64,000 nucleotides of DNA from contig NZ_CP108494.1 in the NCBI RefSeq assembly GCF_041435435.1, positions 8,714,501-8,778,500 of the forward strand, read 5' to 3'. Within the stretch, counting starts at the first letter, position 1. Each line of letters opens with the position of its first letter. This document shows positions 1 through 8,540 of the stretch, one piece after another. The position numbers were made by a program, and so were the translations under genes. This DNA comes from Streptomyces sp. NBC_01241. Its GTDB lineage: Bacteria > Actinomycetota > Actinomycetes > Streptomycetales > Streptomycetaceae. The notes beneath the pieces were generated by a model, which saw only the letters and a program-made list of their open reading frames with translations, had not been told where the DNA came from and did no database searches.

Positions 1-1124
1 AAGTAGTCGATGCGGTCGAGGTCGAGGACGGTGCCGTCCGCGTTGACGACGTCCTCGGTCGAGCAGCCGTTCTCCGTGATGTAGACCGGCGGGAGTGCCG
101 GGTAGCGCTCCTTGAGGCCGACGAGCAGTTCCCGTAGGCCGTCGGGGACGACGGGCCAGTCGAAGGAGGTGCGGCGGTAGCCCTCGATGGGGGCCTCTTC
201 GAACGGCAGTCCCTCGGACGCCGGCGCCTGGATCCGGGTCGGGTTGTAGTAGTTGATGCCGAGCGCGCTCAAGGGGGCCGAGATCAGTTCGAGATCGCCG
301 TCCCGCACGGAGCCGCCGAGGGTCGTGTCCGCGCCGAAGTCCGACAGGTCCGGGTAGGTGCCCGTGAGGATCGGGTCGTTGAACAGGCGGTTGTGCAGGT
401 TGTCATAGGCTCGCGCGGCGGCGTGGTCGGCGGGGGAGTCCGAAGCGGGCCAGACCGGGGTGCAGTTGTTGGCGATCACCACCTGGAGGCCGCGCGCCCG
501 CAGCTCCCTCAGCGCAAGGCCATGGCCGAGCAGTTGATGGTGGGCGACCGGCAGACAGTCCAGGAACAGGGTGCGGCCCGGTGCGTGAGTGCCGAGACCG
601 TAGCCCCAGACCATGTGGATGAACGGCTCGTTGAGTGTGATCCACTTCTGGACGCGGTCGCCCAGTCTGTCGGCCATGATGGCGGCGTACGTGGCGAAGC
701 GGTGCGCGGTGTCGCGGTTCAGCCAGCCGCCGCTGTCCTCCAGGCCCTGCGGGAGGTCCCAGTGGAACAGGGTCGGGACAGGTTCGATGCCGCGTGCGAG
801 CAGGCCGTCGACCAGCCGGTCATAGAAGTCCAGACCCCGGGGATTGACCTCGCCTGTGCCGGTCGGCTGGATCCGGGGCCAGGCGATGGAGAAGCGGTAG
901 CCGGTGAGGCCCGCCTCGGCCATCAGCGCGATGTCCTCCTCGTACCGGTGGTAGTGGTCGCAGGCCACGTCACCGGTGTGCCCGTCGCGGATTGTGCCTG
1001 GCCGCGCGGTGAAGGTGTCCCATACCGAGGGTCCGCGGCCGTCCTCCCTGGTGGCGCCCTCGATCTGATACGAGGCCGTCGAGGCGCCCCAGATGAAGTC
1101 CGCGGGGAGATGGTCCAGTGTCAC
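1..1124 (-). CDS. GH1 beta-glucosidase, 3' end cut by window
   Basis: Family 1 glycoside hydrolase that should release terminal beta-glucosyl (or similar) residues from imported oligosaccharides in the cytoplasm. No signal peptide is seen. The N-terminus has the GH1 signature FIWGASTASYQIEG at residues 10-23. The acid/base NEP motif lies at about residue 165 and the nucleophile motif ITENG at about residue 355. About 374 codons are present against 440-480 for the family, so only the C-terminal strands are missing, beyond the window edge. The start is GTG at 1124, with AGGAGG six bases upstream. The gene is divergent from the TetR gene, and a palindromic operator lies between them. Exact substrate (cellobiose, other beta-glycosides) cannot be read from sequence. 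Confidence 0.93.
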   Translation of the reverse strand, partial: MTLDHLPADFIWGASTASYQIEGATREDGRGPSVWDTFTARPGTIRDGHTGDVACDHYHRYEEDIALMAEAGLTGYRFSIAWPRIQPTGTGEVNPRGLDFYDRLVDGLLARGIEPVPTLFHWDLPQGLEDSGGWLNRDTAHRFATYAAIMADRLGDRVQKWITLNEPFIHMVWGYGLGTHAPGRTLFLDCLPVAHHQLLGHGLALRELRARGLQVVIANNCTPVWPASDSPADHAAARAYDNLHNRLFNDPILTGTYPDLSDFGADTTLGGSVRDGDLELISAPLSALGINYYNPTRIQAPASEGLPFEEAPIEGYRRTSFDWPVVPDGLRELLVGLKERYPALPPVYITENGCSTEDVVNADGTVLDLDRIDY

Positions 1125-1140
1125 GTCTAACCTCCTGAAA

Positions 1141-1157
1141 CATGAGCAGGACTCACG
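1141..1157. promoter_or_regulatory. Operator 1 of the TetR glycoside regulon
   Basis: Inverted repeat TGAG-CAGGA-CTCA, extended to CATGAG..CTCACG. It lies in the 61-bp gap between the divergent GH1 and TetR starts. The same palindrome occurs at 5185 and 7474. The local TetR protein is the inferred binder, which would give autoregulation plus control of the GH1 gene. Confidence 0.7.
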
Positions 1158-1185
1158 TTAACCCGCTCGATGGGATGATGGAAGC

Positions 1186-1809
1186 GTGAATCAAGATCGC
1201 ACCGCAGGGACGCTGCGCCGGCTGCCGGTCCAGAAGCGCAGCGCCGAACGCTTCGAACGGCTGCTGGACGCTTGCGCCGAACTCCTGGACGAGGTCGGCT
1301 ATGCAGGGCTGACCACCAAGGAGGTGGCCCGCAGGGCCGAAGTGCCCATCGGCACCCTTTACCAGTTCTTCTCCGACAGGGAGGGGTTGATCGGTGCGCT
1401 CGCCGCCCGCAATCTGGAGTCCTTCCTGGGGCGGGTCGCGGACCGGCTGGAGCAAGAGGAGCCCGAGGGCATCTCGGGCATCGTGGATGTGACCGTCGAC
1501 GAGTTCGTCACCATGCGCCGGACGATCACCGGTTTCGGCGTGGTCGACTTCGGCGCGGTGGGACAGGACCACATCCTGGAGCCGACCCTGGACAACAACA
1601 CCGCGGTCGCCGGAAGGCTGCGCTCACTGACCGCCTCCCTGATAGGGGTCCAGGACGACGCCGAATTCGAGATCGCGGTGCGGGTGGCCCTGGAGTGCGC
1701 CGACAGCGTGCTGCAACTCGCCTTCCGTATCGATCCGCTGGGCGACGCCCAGCTGATCGCTGAGTGCAAACGAGTCCTCAACAGCTATCTGAACGATCGA
1801 CGCCGGTGA
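1186..1809 (+). CDS. TetR/AcrR-family regulator of the glycoside island
   Basis: A 207-residue one-component repressor. The N-terminal helix-turn-helix spans about residues 20-65, with the typical TetR core TTKEVARRAEVPIGTLYQFF. The C-terminal half is the family's variable ligand-binding helical domain. The start is GTG at 1186. It stops six bases before the end of the convergent MFS gene. Divergent placement from the GH1 gene across a perfect TGAG-N5-CTCA palindrome, and recurrence of that palindrome before the alpha-galactosidase and dipeptidase genes, point to local control of the whole island. The inducer is unknown; a sugar or glycoside is an inference from the neighbours. Confidence 0.88.
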   Translation: MNQDRTAGTLRRLPVQKRSAERFERLLDACAELLDEVGYAGLTTKEVARRAEVPIGTLYQFFSDREGLIGALAARNLESFLGRVADRLEQEEPEGISGIVDVTVDEFVTMRRTITGFGVVDFGAVGQDHILEPTLDNNTAVAGRLRSLTASLIGVQDDAEFEIAVRVALECADSVLQLAFRIDPLGDAQLIAECKRVLNSYLNDRRR

Positions 1810-1815
1810 CCGGCC

Positions 1816-3114
1816 CTAGCGGACGGCCTTGACCTTCCAGACCAATACCGCGCCCAGCGCGGACATGGCCGCCGAGCAGAGGAACAGCGAGCTGTAGCCT
1901 CCCGGAGCGCCGAGCACGACCGAGGCGATCGGGGGGACGAGGACGTAGGGCAGGGAGGTCATCAGGTTGGCCAGGGCCATGTCCTTGCCGCGGTCCGCCG
2001 AGGCGGGGAGCACCTCGGTGACCAGGGCGGTGTCGACGGCCAGATACACGCCGTAGCCCAGGCCCAGGATGACGGCCGCGACCAGCGTCATGGTCCACGT
2101 GGGCGACAGCGCGAGCGGGACCGCGGCGACGGCCATCGTGACGCCGCCGAGGAAGACCAGCATGCGCCGCTTGCCCAGCTTGTCGGAGAGCCAGCCGCTG
2201 AGGACGACCGTAGAGATCGTGGCCAGGCAATTGATGCCGATCACGATGAGCAGACCGTCCTCGGTGGACTGGCCGGGGAACAACTTCTCGTAGTGCAGTA
2301 CGTCGTCCAGGAAGTACGGCAGGTAGAGCGTGCCCATGCCGTAGCCGAGACCCATGATGAAGCGGGAGCTCAACGCCCAGACGAAGTCGGGGTGCGCGCG
2401 CGGGCTGATCCGGTAGCCGTCCAGGAAGGTGCGCAGCGAGAACGGCTCGCGGAGCCGGCGGGGCAGCGGCGGATCCTTCATGGTGGTCGCGAACAGCAGG
2501 ATCAGGAGCGGCAGTGCGGCCATCAGCAGGTACTGCGAGGCGAAGCCCGTGACCAGACCGATCAGCAGCCCGCCCGCGATCAGGGCGCCCGCCTGCGGGA
2601 CCATGGCCCAGCCCAGCACGGCGCCGCGCTGGGCGACCGGGACCTGGTCGGGCACCACCGGGGAGAGTCCGGCGCCGATGATCATGAACGAGGCGGACAG
2701 CACGAGGGAGCCGAGCGCGACCCCGACGACCGTCGTCTGGAGGCCGGTGAAGACCAGCGTCGCCATGCAGACGAGCGAGCCCACGAGCAGCCACGGCCGG
2801 CGGCGGCCGAACCGGCTGGTGGTGCGGTCGCTGAGCGTGCCGGCCAGCGGTGCGATGACGATGCCCGAGATCGCGCCCATCATGCTGACCCAGGCGTAGC
2901 TGCCGACCTTCCCCGCCGGGTCGATCTGGGCGATCTGCTCGGGCATCAGGAACGTCGTCGGTACCTGCATCGGGACGAACACCCCGACATTGGCCAGGAC
3001 GTACAGGGCGACCCAGCCGGGGCCGACCCGGCGGACGGGCTCGGCGAGGGCCTCGGGACGCTCGGACAGCCGGCTGCGCTCGGGGTGATCGGGCAGCTCG
3101 GGGGCAAGGCTCAT
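1816..3114 (-). CDS. MFS (GPH-like) sugar or glycoside transporter
   Basis: A 432-residue membrane carrier with about 12 predicted hydrophobic segments. The MFS loop motif between TM2 and TM3 is visible as GTLSDRTTSRFGRRRPW near residues 95-111, and the second half repeats it as GWLSDKLGKRR. It probably imports the oligosaccharide used by the GH36 and GH1 enzymes. The ATG overlaps the stop of the upstream alpha-galactosidase gene (ATGA), so the two are translationally coupled and co-transcribed. The sequence resembles the glycoside-pentoside-hexuronide type carriers, but substrate and coupling ion are inferred. Confidence 0.87.
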   Translation of the reverse strand: MSLAPELPDHPERSRLSERPEALAEPVRRVGPGWVALYVLANVGVFVPMQVPTTFLMPEQIAQIDPAGKVGSYAWVSMMGAISGIVIAPLAGTLSDRTTSRFGRRRPWLLVGSLVCMATLVFTGLQTTVVGVALGSLVLSASFMIIGAGLSPVVPDQVPVAQRGAVLGWAMVPQAGALIAGGLLIGLVTGFASQYLLMAALPLLILLFATTMKDPPLPRRLREPFSLRTFLDGYRISPRAHPDFVWALSSRFIMGLGYGMGTLYLPYFLDDVLHYEKLFPGQSTEDGLLIVIGINCLATISTVVLSGWLSDKLGKRRMLVFLGGVTMAVAAVPLALSPTWTMTLVAAVILGLGYGVYLAVDTALVTEVLPASADRGKDMALANLMTSLPYVLVPPIASVVLGAPGGYSSLFLCSAAMSALGAVLVWKVKAVR

Positions 3115-5171
3115 CGGGACACTCTCTTGAAGTGGACGAGCTCGCTCGTCCAGTCGAAGGACAGCAGTGGCGGGAGACCGTGGCTGAGCAGGACGTCGCC
3201 CTCGTGGACGGCGCCGGTGGCCTCATCCCGGTAGCGGGCGTCGGGGGCGAGGCCCTTCAGCCGGGTGCGGGCGACCGAGCGGGTCAGCGCGGACGGCTGG
3301 AACTGGAAGACGACGACCTCGTCCTCGGTGAGGTACTGCACGGCGTCGTGCTCCAGGCGGTACTGGACGCCGCCGTGCACCACGGGCCGGATCCGCTTGT
3401 ACTGCTCGACCAGCATGCGGGCCCAGGCCAGATCCTCCTCGCTCCAGTTCCGCAGGTCGCCGCCGATGCCCAGCGCCCCCGCCATCGAGACATGGAAGCG
3501 GTACCGGACCGAGGTCGGGCGGGCGCTGAAGCTGTGCGGGCTGTCGGTGACCCAGGCGCCCATGGTCCGGGCGGGCAGCAGCTGGCCGTGGCCGTGCTGG
3601 ATCGCGACCCGGTCGGCGGCGTCGGTGTTGTCCGACGTCCAGACCTGGTCGGCGCGGGCCAGCACGCCCAGGTCGGCCCGGCCGCCGCCGCCCGCGCACG
3701 ATTCCAGGTACAGGCCGGGACGGGCGGTACGCAGCCGGTCCATCACCTCGTAGACGCCGCGCGTGTGCTCGATCCAGACCCGGTCGGGGTCGGCGGCCCC
3801 AGGCTGCCCTGCCTCGCTGAAGGGCCGGTTCATGTCCCATTTGAGGAAGACCACGTCCAGCTCGGTGACGGTCCTGACCAGCCAGTCGACCGCCCATTCC
3901 CGGACGTCGCGGCGGGCGAAGTTCAGCACATGCTGGTGGCGGCGCCGGGTGCGGGTACGGCCGTCCTGGCAGAGGATCCAGTCGGGGTGCGCACGGTAGA
4001 GGTCGCTGTCGGGGTTGACCGCCTCGGGCTCGACCCACAGGCCGAAGCCCATGCCCAGCGTGCGGACGTGGTCGGCGAGCGGGCCCAGACCATACGGGAA
4101 GCGGTCGGGGTTGGGCCGCCAGTCGCCGAGCCCGGCCATGTCGCTGGTGCGGGCGCCGAACCAGGCGTCGTCCACGACGAAGACCTCGACGCCGAGACCC
4201 GCGGCCAGGCCGGCCAGCTCGGTCTGCTGCTTCTCGCTGATGTCGAACTCGGTCGCCTCCCACGAGTTGAAGATCAAAGGGCGTTCGGCGCGATGGGCGG
4301 GCAGCACCTCGCGTTCGACGTAGGCGTGCCAGCGGCGGCTGGTGCCACCGAAGCCGTCGGGGGCATACAGCCCGGTGAAGACCGGGGTCTCCAGACGCTC
4401 GCCGGCGGTCAGCTTCCAGACCAGGCCCTCGTGGCCGAACCCGCCCGTCCAGGAGGCGCGGCCGTAGGTGTCGCGGCGCAGGGTGATCCGGCGACTGCCG
4501 CTCCAGGCCAGGGCCGCGCTCCAGACCTCGCCGTGCTCCTCGGCGGCGTCCTGCGCGTCGAGCATCAGCCACGGCCCGGCGTGCTGTCCCGTGATGCCGA
4601 GGCGGCTGGTGAACACGGTCTCCCCGACGGGCACCCGGTCGCGCCGGAGTTGGAACTCCCGGCCCCATTCCCCCACCACATGACTGACCCGGTAGTCGTC
4701 GCGGGCGGGCAGCGTCCAGGCGGCGGAGTCGAACCGCAGGACGTCAACCGGCTCGTCAGCGGTGAGGACGGCCCAGCGCTCGATCTGGTCATGGCCGTCC
4801 CGGAGCCGGTAGTGCAGGTCGAGACCGAGGGAGCGGACACGGTCGGTGAAGGAGAGCGTGAGCAGGTCGTCCTCGACCGTGTGCGAGAGGAACCGCCACT
4901 CGAAGCCACGGACACCGTCGTCGAACCGGACGGTCAGCGACGGCGCCCCGAACCGCAGGCCGCCCTCGACCACGTACTCCTCACCCCCAGGGTCGTCGCC
5001 GCCGGGGTCCTCGTCGGGCAGGTCGGCCGCGATCACGACGGCCTGCTCCGGGGTCAGCGGCCGGCCCCAGTGCACGTGCCGGGGGACGTCGTCGGCGTCC
5101 AGCCGGAAGGCGTACGAGGTGCCAGGGGTGCTCAGGAGCCAGAGGCGGGCTTCGGAGTGGTGAGTGATCAC
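3111..5171 (-). CDS. GH36 alpha-galactosidase
   Basis: Family 36 retaining alpha-galactosidase, about 686 residues, cytoplasmic (no signal peptide). N-terminal beta-sandwich, then a TIM barrel. The nucleophile Asp is in FLKWDMNRP near residue 446. The acid/base Asp is in the WTSDNTD block near 515. Sugar-binding WEATEFD and FVVDDAWFG lie near 304 and 332. It would cleave terminal alpha-galactose from raffinose-family sugars or galactomannan fragments delivered by the co-transcribed MFS carrier. A longer reading from TTG 5183 is open, but GTG 5171 has GAGGA five bases upstream, so I chose it. The next gene starts inside its stop codon. A TetR-type palindrome lies just upstream. Confidence 0.92.
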   Translation of the reverse strand: MITHHSEARLWLLSTPGTSYAFRLDADDVPRHVHWGRPLTPEQAVVIAADLPDEDPGGDDPGGEEYVVEGGLRFGAPSLTVRFDDGVRGFEWRFLSHTVEDDLLTLSFTDRVRSLGLDLHYRLRDGHDQIERWAVLTADEPVDVLRFDSAAWTLPARDDYRVSHVVGEWGREFQLRRDRVPVGETVFTSRLGITGQHAGPWLMLDAQDAAEEHGEVWSAALAWSGSRRITLRRDTYGRASWTGGFGHEGLVWKLTAGERLETPVFTGLYAPDGFGGTSRRWHAYVEREVLPAHRAERPLIFNSWEATEFDISEKQQTELAGLAAGLGVEVFVVDDAWFGARTSDMAGLGDWRPNPDRFPYGLGPLADHVRTLGMGFGLWVEPEAVNPDSDLYRAHPDWILCQDGRTRTRRRHQHVLNFARRDVREWAVDWLVRTVTELDVVFLKWDMNRPFSEAGQPGAADPDRVWIEHTRGVYEVMDRLRTARPGLYLESCAGGGGRADLGVLARADQVWTSDNTDAADRVAIQHGHGQLLPARTMGAWVTDSPHSFSARPTSVRYRFHVSMAGALGIGGDLRNWSEEDLAWARMLVEQYKRIRPVVHGGVQYRLEHDAVQYLTEDEVVVFQFQPSALTRSVARTRLKGLAPDARYRDEATGAVHEGDVLLSHGLPPLLSFDWTSELVHFKRVSR

Positions 5172-5184
5172 GAAAATCCTCAAA

Positions 5185-5201
5185 CGTGAGTAGGGCTCAT
5201 G
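5185..5201. promoter_or_regulatory. Operator 2 of the TetR glycoside regulon
   Basis: TGAG-TAGGG-CTCA palindrome, 14 bp upstream of the alpha-galactosidase GTG and just downstream of the predicted promoter. It matches the operators at 1141 and 7474. Its position fits a block to transcript initiation or clearance. Confidence 0.7.
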
Positions 5202-5211
5202 TTCTGCTCAT

Positions 5212-5240
5212 ACGTTAGGCATGCGAGCCCGCAACGCCAA
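5212..5240 (-). promoter_or_regulatory. Predicted promoter of alpha-galactosidase operon
   Basis: Minus-strand -35 TTGGCG and -10 TAACGT separated by 17 bp, immediately upstream of operator 2. The arrangement is repeated almost exactly before the dipeptidase gene (7501-7529). A short GC-rich inverted repeat (GCCCC-TGA-CGGGGGC) follows upstream in both places. Confidence 0.5.
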
Positions 5241-5324
5241 GCCCCTGACGGGGGCTATCGAATTTCGCGGCGTGTGGTTCCCTGCGCTCTGCGCGGCTCG
5301 GTCGGCGAACGCGCCGGAAAGTCA

Positions 5325-5369
5325 GCCGGGGCCGGCCGGATCAGGAGAGCTGATTCGGCCGGCCCCGGC
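5325..5369 (-). terminator. Strong hairpin terminator after dipeptidase gene
   Basis: Two 20-nt arms (5325-5344 and 5350-5369) pair with a single G-T wobble around a 5-nt loop, 25 bp beyond the dipeptidase stop. There is no U-tract, as is common in Streptomyces terminators. It insulates this gene from the alpha-galactosidase promoter. Confidence 0.75.
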
Positions 5370-5393
5370 CCTGGACACCGCCTCACGGGTGCG

Positions 5394-7457
5394 TCAGTTG
5401 GCGTAGACGCCGACCTCGCGAAGTGAGTAGCCCCACTGGGTGCCGCGCTCCAGCCCCTTGATCCGTATGTAGCGCGCCGGAGTTCCGGCGAAACGCGCCG
5501 TGTCCAGGCCACCGTCACCGGCGGTCGTGGACCAGACCGTCTTCCAGGCCGTGCCGTCATCCGACAGCTCGACGCGGTACGACTTCGCGTACGCCGCCTC
5601 CCAGTCGAGGGTGACACGCTCGACCGGCTTCGAGGATCCGAGGTCGATCCGCAGCCACTGGTCGTTGTTCCACTCGCTGGCCCAGCGGGTGCCGTTGTCG
5701 CCGTCCACGGCCTTGCCGGGCGCGAAGCTGACGAACGGGTTCCACCATTCCGACGAGGACGCCGAGGCGGTGGCGCCCGAGGCCAGGTTCGCCCCGGACG
5801 TGTGCTGCTCGGTGTTGCCCCAGGTACGGAGGTAGGACTCGGCGCCCGAGAAGAGGTCGTCCACGACCCCCTGGCCGCCGACGATCCGGATGTCCTCGAT
5901 CCAGTCCGGGACCATGCCGTAGTGCGCGGCGCCATCGGTGTTGAAGTCCCATGTGCGTTCGCCGGCGGTCTGCTTGTCGATCACCGAGCCGCCGTCCGTG
6001 CTGCGGAAGGGGTACTTGACCGGGTTCGGGGTGTCCCCGCCCCGCGGGGCGGGCCAGCCGCCGACACCGTTCATGTCGGTGCCGTAGCCGTAGCCGACCT
6101 TGTACTTCTCGCGCAGCGCGTCCGTGCGCTCGGCCTCCGCGCTGAACGCCTCGGAGCCGCTCATGTACTGGGCGGCGAACCCGCCGAGCTTGTAGAGCCG
6201 CTCGGTCCAGCCCAGGTCCATCCAGCTGTGCGAGGAGATGGCGCCCGGGTACGACTCGGACTCCAGGATGTCGAAGGCCTGATCCGCTGCCTTGACACTC
6301 ATGTGGTCGAGCTCCAGCATCATGTGACGTTCCATCATGCCGCGCACCGCGTACGCACCCAGGCCGGTCAGCCCGCGAGTGTTGCACTGCGCGTCCGAGG
6401 CGTACGAGGGGACGGCCACCCCCGCCGGCAGCTGCTTCTCCGCCCCGGGTGCCTTCGCGTTGCCGATGGGGTTGTCGTGCTGCGGGCCGCGGCAGGTCTC
6501 CGTCTTCCAGAAGGTGCCGGTCGACAGGAACTGGCCCACGTTGATGGCCGTACCGAGGGCGCCGGAGTCGTAGCGCACCCCGCACAGGGCGTTGTCGAAC
6601 TTGTGACACAGGAACATGCTGCGCACGCCCAGTTGGTGCAGCTCGTCCAGGCCGCGGTCGATGTCCTCCTTGCTGCACTGCGCGACGTCCAGGATCTGCT
6701 TGCAGCCGAACGGCTCGGAGGTCTCGACCCCCAGGACGACGGCCAGCTTGCCCTGCTTGATGACCTCGCGGGCCTGCGCGCTGTCGGTGACGATCCGGAA
6801 CCAGCCCTTGCCCGGGCCGCCGTACATCTTGTCGATGAAGGCCTGCATGTCGTACGTCTTCTGCGCCTCAAGACGGATGGCGGTCATCTCGTCGCAGCTG
6901 CGGTCCTTGAAGAAGTAGACCGAGCAGATCACGCCGTTGGTGACCAGGTCGTTGACCAGCACCCGCTGGCCGCCGCGCCAGGCCCGCTCGATCCAGGCGT
7001 AGTAGTTCTGTTGGTGGGTCAGCGAGTCGTGGGCGGGCCAGTCCTTGAACGTGGGCCACCCGTTGGGGTCGTGCTTCCCGTCGCCCTTGGTGATGAAGTC
7101 GAAGACGGCGCCCGTGCCGTCGGGGTAGTGCTCGGGGCAGTCCTTGAGCGCGTCGGCGACGCCCTGCTCCGAGAACGGCTTGCCGCAGATCAGCCGGCCG
7201 CCGAAGCCCTCGTTGGACATGATGTGGTCGTGGGCGTCGACGAAGCCCCTTACACGCCCCTGGGCGTCGGCGCCCTTGAAGGGCTCGCCCGTGACGCCGA
7301 TCTGCGCGTCGGGTGCGGGCCGGGCGGTCGGATCCCACCAGTTGGGCTCCGCCGCGGAGCTGGGCATCGGGCCGAGTGCCAGGGTCATCACGGCGAGGAG
7401 CAGGGATACCACCGTGAGGGATCTGAGTCTGCGGTACGGAGGTTGAACCGTGGTCAT
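5394..7457 (-). CDS. Secreted M19-like dipeptidase/amidohydrolase with F5/8-type C domain
   Basis: A 687-residue exported protein. Signal peptide at residues 1-35 (RR, hydrophobic core, cleavage after SSA). The main domain, about 40-545, resembles membrane dipeptidase (peptidase M19) metal hydrolases: FVDAHDHI near 72 supplies a His-x-His-type metal motif, with later His residues in ELDHMSV and ISSHSWMD. The last 130 residues form a coagulation factor 5/8-type (discoidin) module ending in the typical LREVGVY, likely binding carbohydrate or surfaces. ATG 7457 has AAGGA eight bases upstream. It lies in the TetR island with its own operator and promoter. True substrate is uncertain; a peptide or amide linked to glycans is possible. 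Confidence 0.78.
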   Translation of the reverse strand: MTTVQPPYRRLRSLTVVSLLLAVMTLALGPMPSSAAEPNWWDPTARPAPDAQIGVTGEPFKGADAQGRVRGFVDAHDHIMSNEGFGGRLICGKPFSEQGVADALKDCPEHYPDGTGAVFDFITKGDGKHDPNGWPTFKDWPAHDSLTHQQNYYAWIERAWRGGQRVLVNDLVTNGVICSVYFFKDRSCDEMTAIRLEAQKTYDMQAFIDKMYGGPGKGWFRIVTDSAQAREVIKQGKLAVVLGVETSEPFGCKQILDVAQCSKEDIDRGLDELHQLGVRSMFLCHKFDNALCGVRYDSGALGTAINVGQFLSTGTFWKTETCRGPQHDNPIGNAKAPGAEKQLPAGVAVPSYASDAQCNTRGLTGLGAYAVRGMMERHMMLELDHMSVKAADQAFDILESESYPGAISSHSWMDLGWTERLYKLGGFAAQYMSGSEAFSAEAERTDALREKYKVGYGYGTDMNGVGGWPAPRGGDTPNPVKYPFRSTDGGSVIDKQTAGERTWDFNTDGAAHYGMVPDWIEDIRIVGGQGVVDDLFSGAESYLRTWGNTEQHTSGANLASGATASASSSEWWNPFVSFAPGKAVDGDNGTRWASEWNNDQWLRIDLGSSKPVERVTLDWEAAYAKSYRVELSDDGTAWKTVWSTTAGDGGLDTARFAGTPARYIRIKGLERGTQWGYSLREVGVYAN

Positions 7458-7473
7458 CGCATAGATCCTTAAA

Positions 7474-7490
7474 TGTGAGCGGGACTCATG
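7474..7490. promoter_or_regulatory. Operator 3 of the TetR glycoside regulon
   Basis: TGAG-CGGGA-CTCA palindrome 17 bp upstream of the dipeptidase ATG, in the same relation to its promoter as operator 2. It brings the secreted enzyme into the inferred regulon. Confidence 0.7.
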
Positions 7491-7500
7491 TTCTGGTCAT

Positions 7501-7529
7501 AACTTAGGGATACGAGCCCGCAACGCCAA
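7501..7529 (-). promoter_or_regulatory. Predicted promoter of dipeptidase gene
   Basis: Minus-strand -35 TTGGCG and -10 TAAGTT, spacing 17 bp. Nearly identical to the promoter at 5212-5240, including the flanking GCCCC-TGA-CGGGGGC repeat, so the two control regions are probably duplicates. Confidence 0.5.
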
Positions 7530-7564
7530 GCCCCTGACGGGGGCCATCGTCGGGAAATGAGGAA

Positions 7565-7591
7565 GAGCACCCCACCGGAAACGGGGTGCTC
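7565..7591. terminator. Hairpin in the 7.5-7.9 kb gap
   Basis: Perfect 9-bp arms GAGCACCCC / GGGGTGCTC around a 9-nt loop. The 449-bp gap 7458-7906 contains the dipeptidase promoter, this hairpin and nothing else I can support. It most likely stops transcription from the minus-strand gene ending at 7907. Confidence 0.6.
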
Positions 7592-7906
7592 GCACGCCTG
7601 CTGTCGAGATCACGGAGCGCACGGGTGCCTCGGACATGACGGGCGCGTACGCAGGCACCTGCGGGGACGGGCGTGACTGCGGCGCGGGCAGCCGCTGCGC
7701 CGTGACCCATCGTCCGAGGTCTTCGCCCTACACGAGCCGGGTGTAGTGCAGCCTGTGCTCTTGACCTGCGGCATCACGGCGCGGGACGGCCGGTGTACAA
7801 CTACGCGCAACCGGCTCGCTCGGGAGCGATCACGGCGTTGCATTTCTTCTGCGCGCGACATGCTGACCGCGTCGCACACGACGACTGTGCCGGAGGCATA
7901 CGGCCA

Positions 7907-8446
7907 TCAGTTGATCGGCGGAACAGTGCCGTCAACCCATGGCTTTGGCGGCACGGACGACGCGGGCAGGGCGAGTGCGCGCGCGAGCGCGGCGGTGACG
8001 GGGGTGAAGTGGTCCGGCAGGTACTGCGACACCCAGTCAGCGGCTAATGCAAGGAAGTTGGTCAGGTCATGCTCGGCACCGTCGAGCAGTCGGCGGAACT
8101 CCGTGATGGAGAGCTCGATCACCGGGCTGTCGTCCTGCTCGGCGTCGACGGTCAATCGGACGGTGTCGGCGAGGCGCTCGGCGAACGGATCGGGGTCGTG
8201 GCCGAAGGAGGCGTGGCCGCTGCCGTCGACGACCTCGTGCCAGGCACGCCAGTCCTCCAGGCCATTGCAGCAGCCGGGCAGGAAGGTGATGCCTGAGGAG
8301 CTGTCCGTGACTCGCGTGCCACCGGCCGCGAAGAGGCTGTCGAAGGTCAGCAGTCCGTGTAGGAACGATCCGGGCGGGTCGGCGTGCCGGGGCGGCCGGT
8401 CGTCGAGTTCAGGGTCGATGTCGTTGCAGCCGACGATGCGCATCAC
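7907..8446 (-). CDS. Protein of unknown function, 5' end probably lost
   Basis: A 179-residue acidic soluble protein without signal or membrane segments; I do not assign a family. Possible starts are GTG 8446 and ATG 8443, neither with a ribosome site. The frame stays open and protein-like upstream (SFGYLPLSGELAPAEVG and further, to about 8540), where it meets an IS701-type transposase remnant in another frame. So the natural N-terminus was probably removed when the element inserted or was deleted. It may be expressed from an internal start, or be dead. The next downstream feature is a strong hairpin at 7565. Confidence 0.5.
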   Translation of the reverse strand: MMRIVGCNDIDPELDDRPPRHADPPGSFLHGLLTFDSLFAAGGTRVTDSSSGITFLPGCCNGLEDWRAWHEVVDGSGHASFGHDPDPFAERLADTVRLTVDAEQDDSPVIELSITEFRRLLDGAEHDLTNFLALAADWVSQYLPDHFTPVTAALARALALPASSVPPKPWVDGTVPPIN

Positions 8447-8540
8447 CGCTGTCCCGACTTCGGCGGGGGCGAGCTCACCGCTGAGTGGCAGGTAGCCGAA
8501 CGACTCGATCTCGGCGACGGGCCAGAGGGCAAAGCCGGAC

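Noticed and set aside
3132..5189. 685-codon open frame on the plus strand, antisense to the alpha-galactosidase
   Set aside because: Mirror of a clear GH36 gene in GC-rich DNA; sequence is Gly/Ala/Val/Arg-rich with no family motifs.
7746..8495. 249-codon plus-strand frame
   Set aside because: Overlaps the minus-strand gene of unknown function; no ribosome site, biased composition, no recognisable domain.
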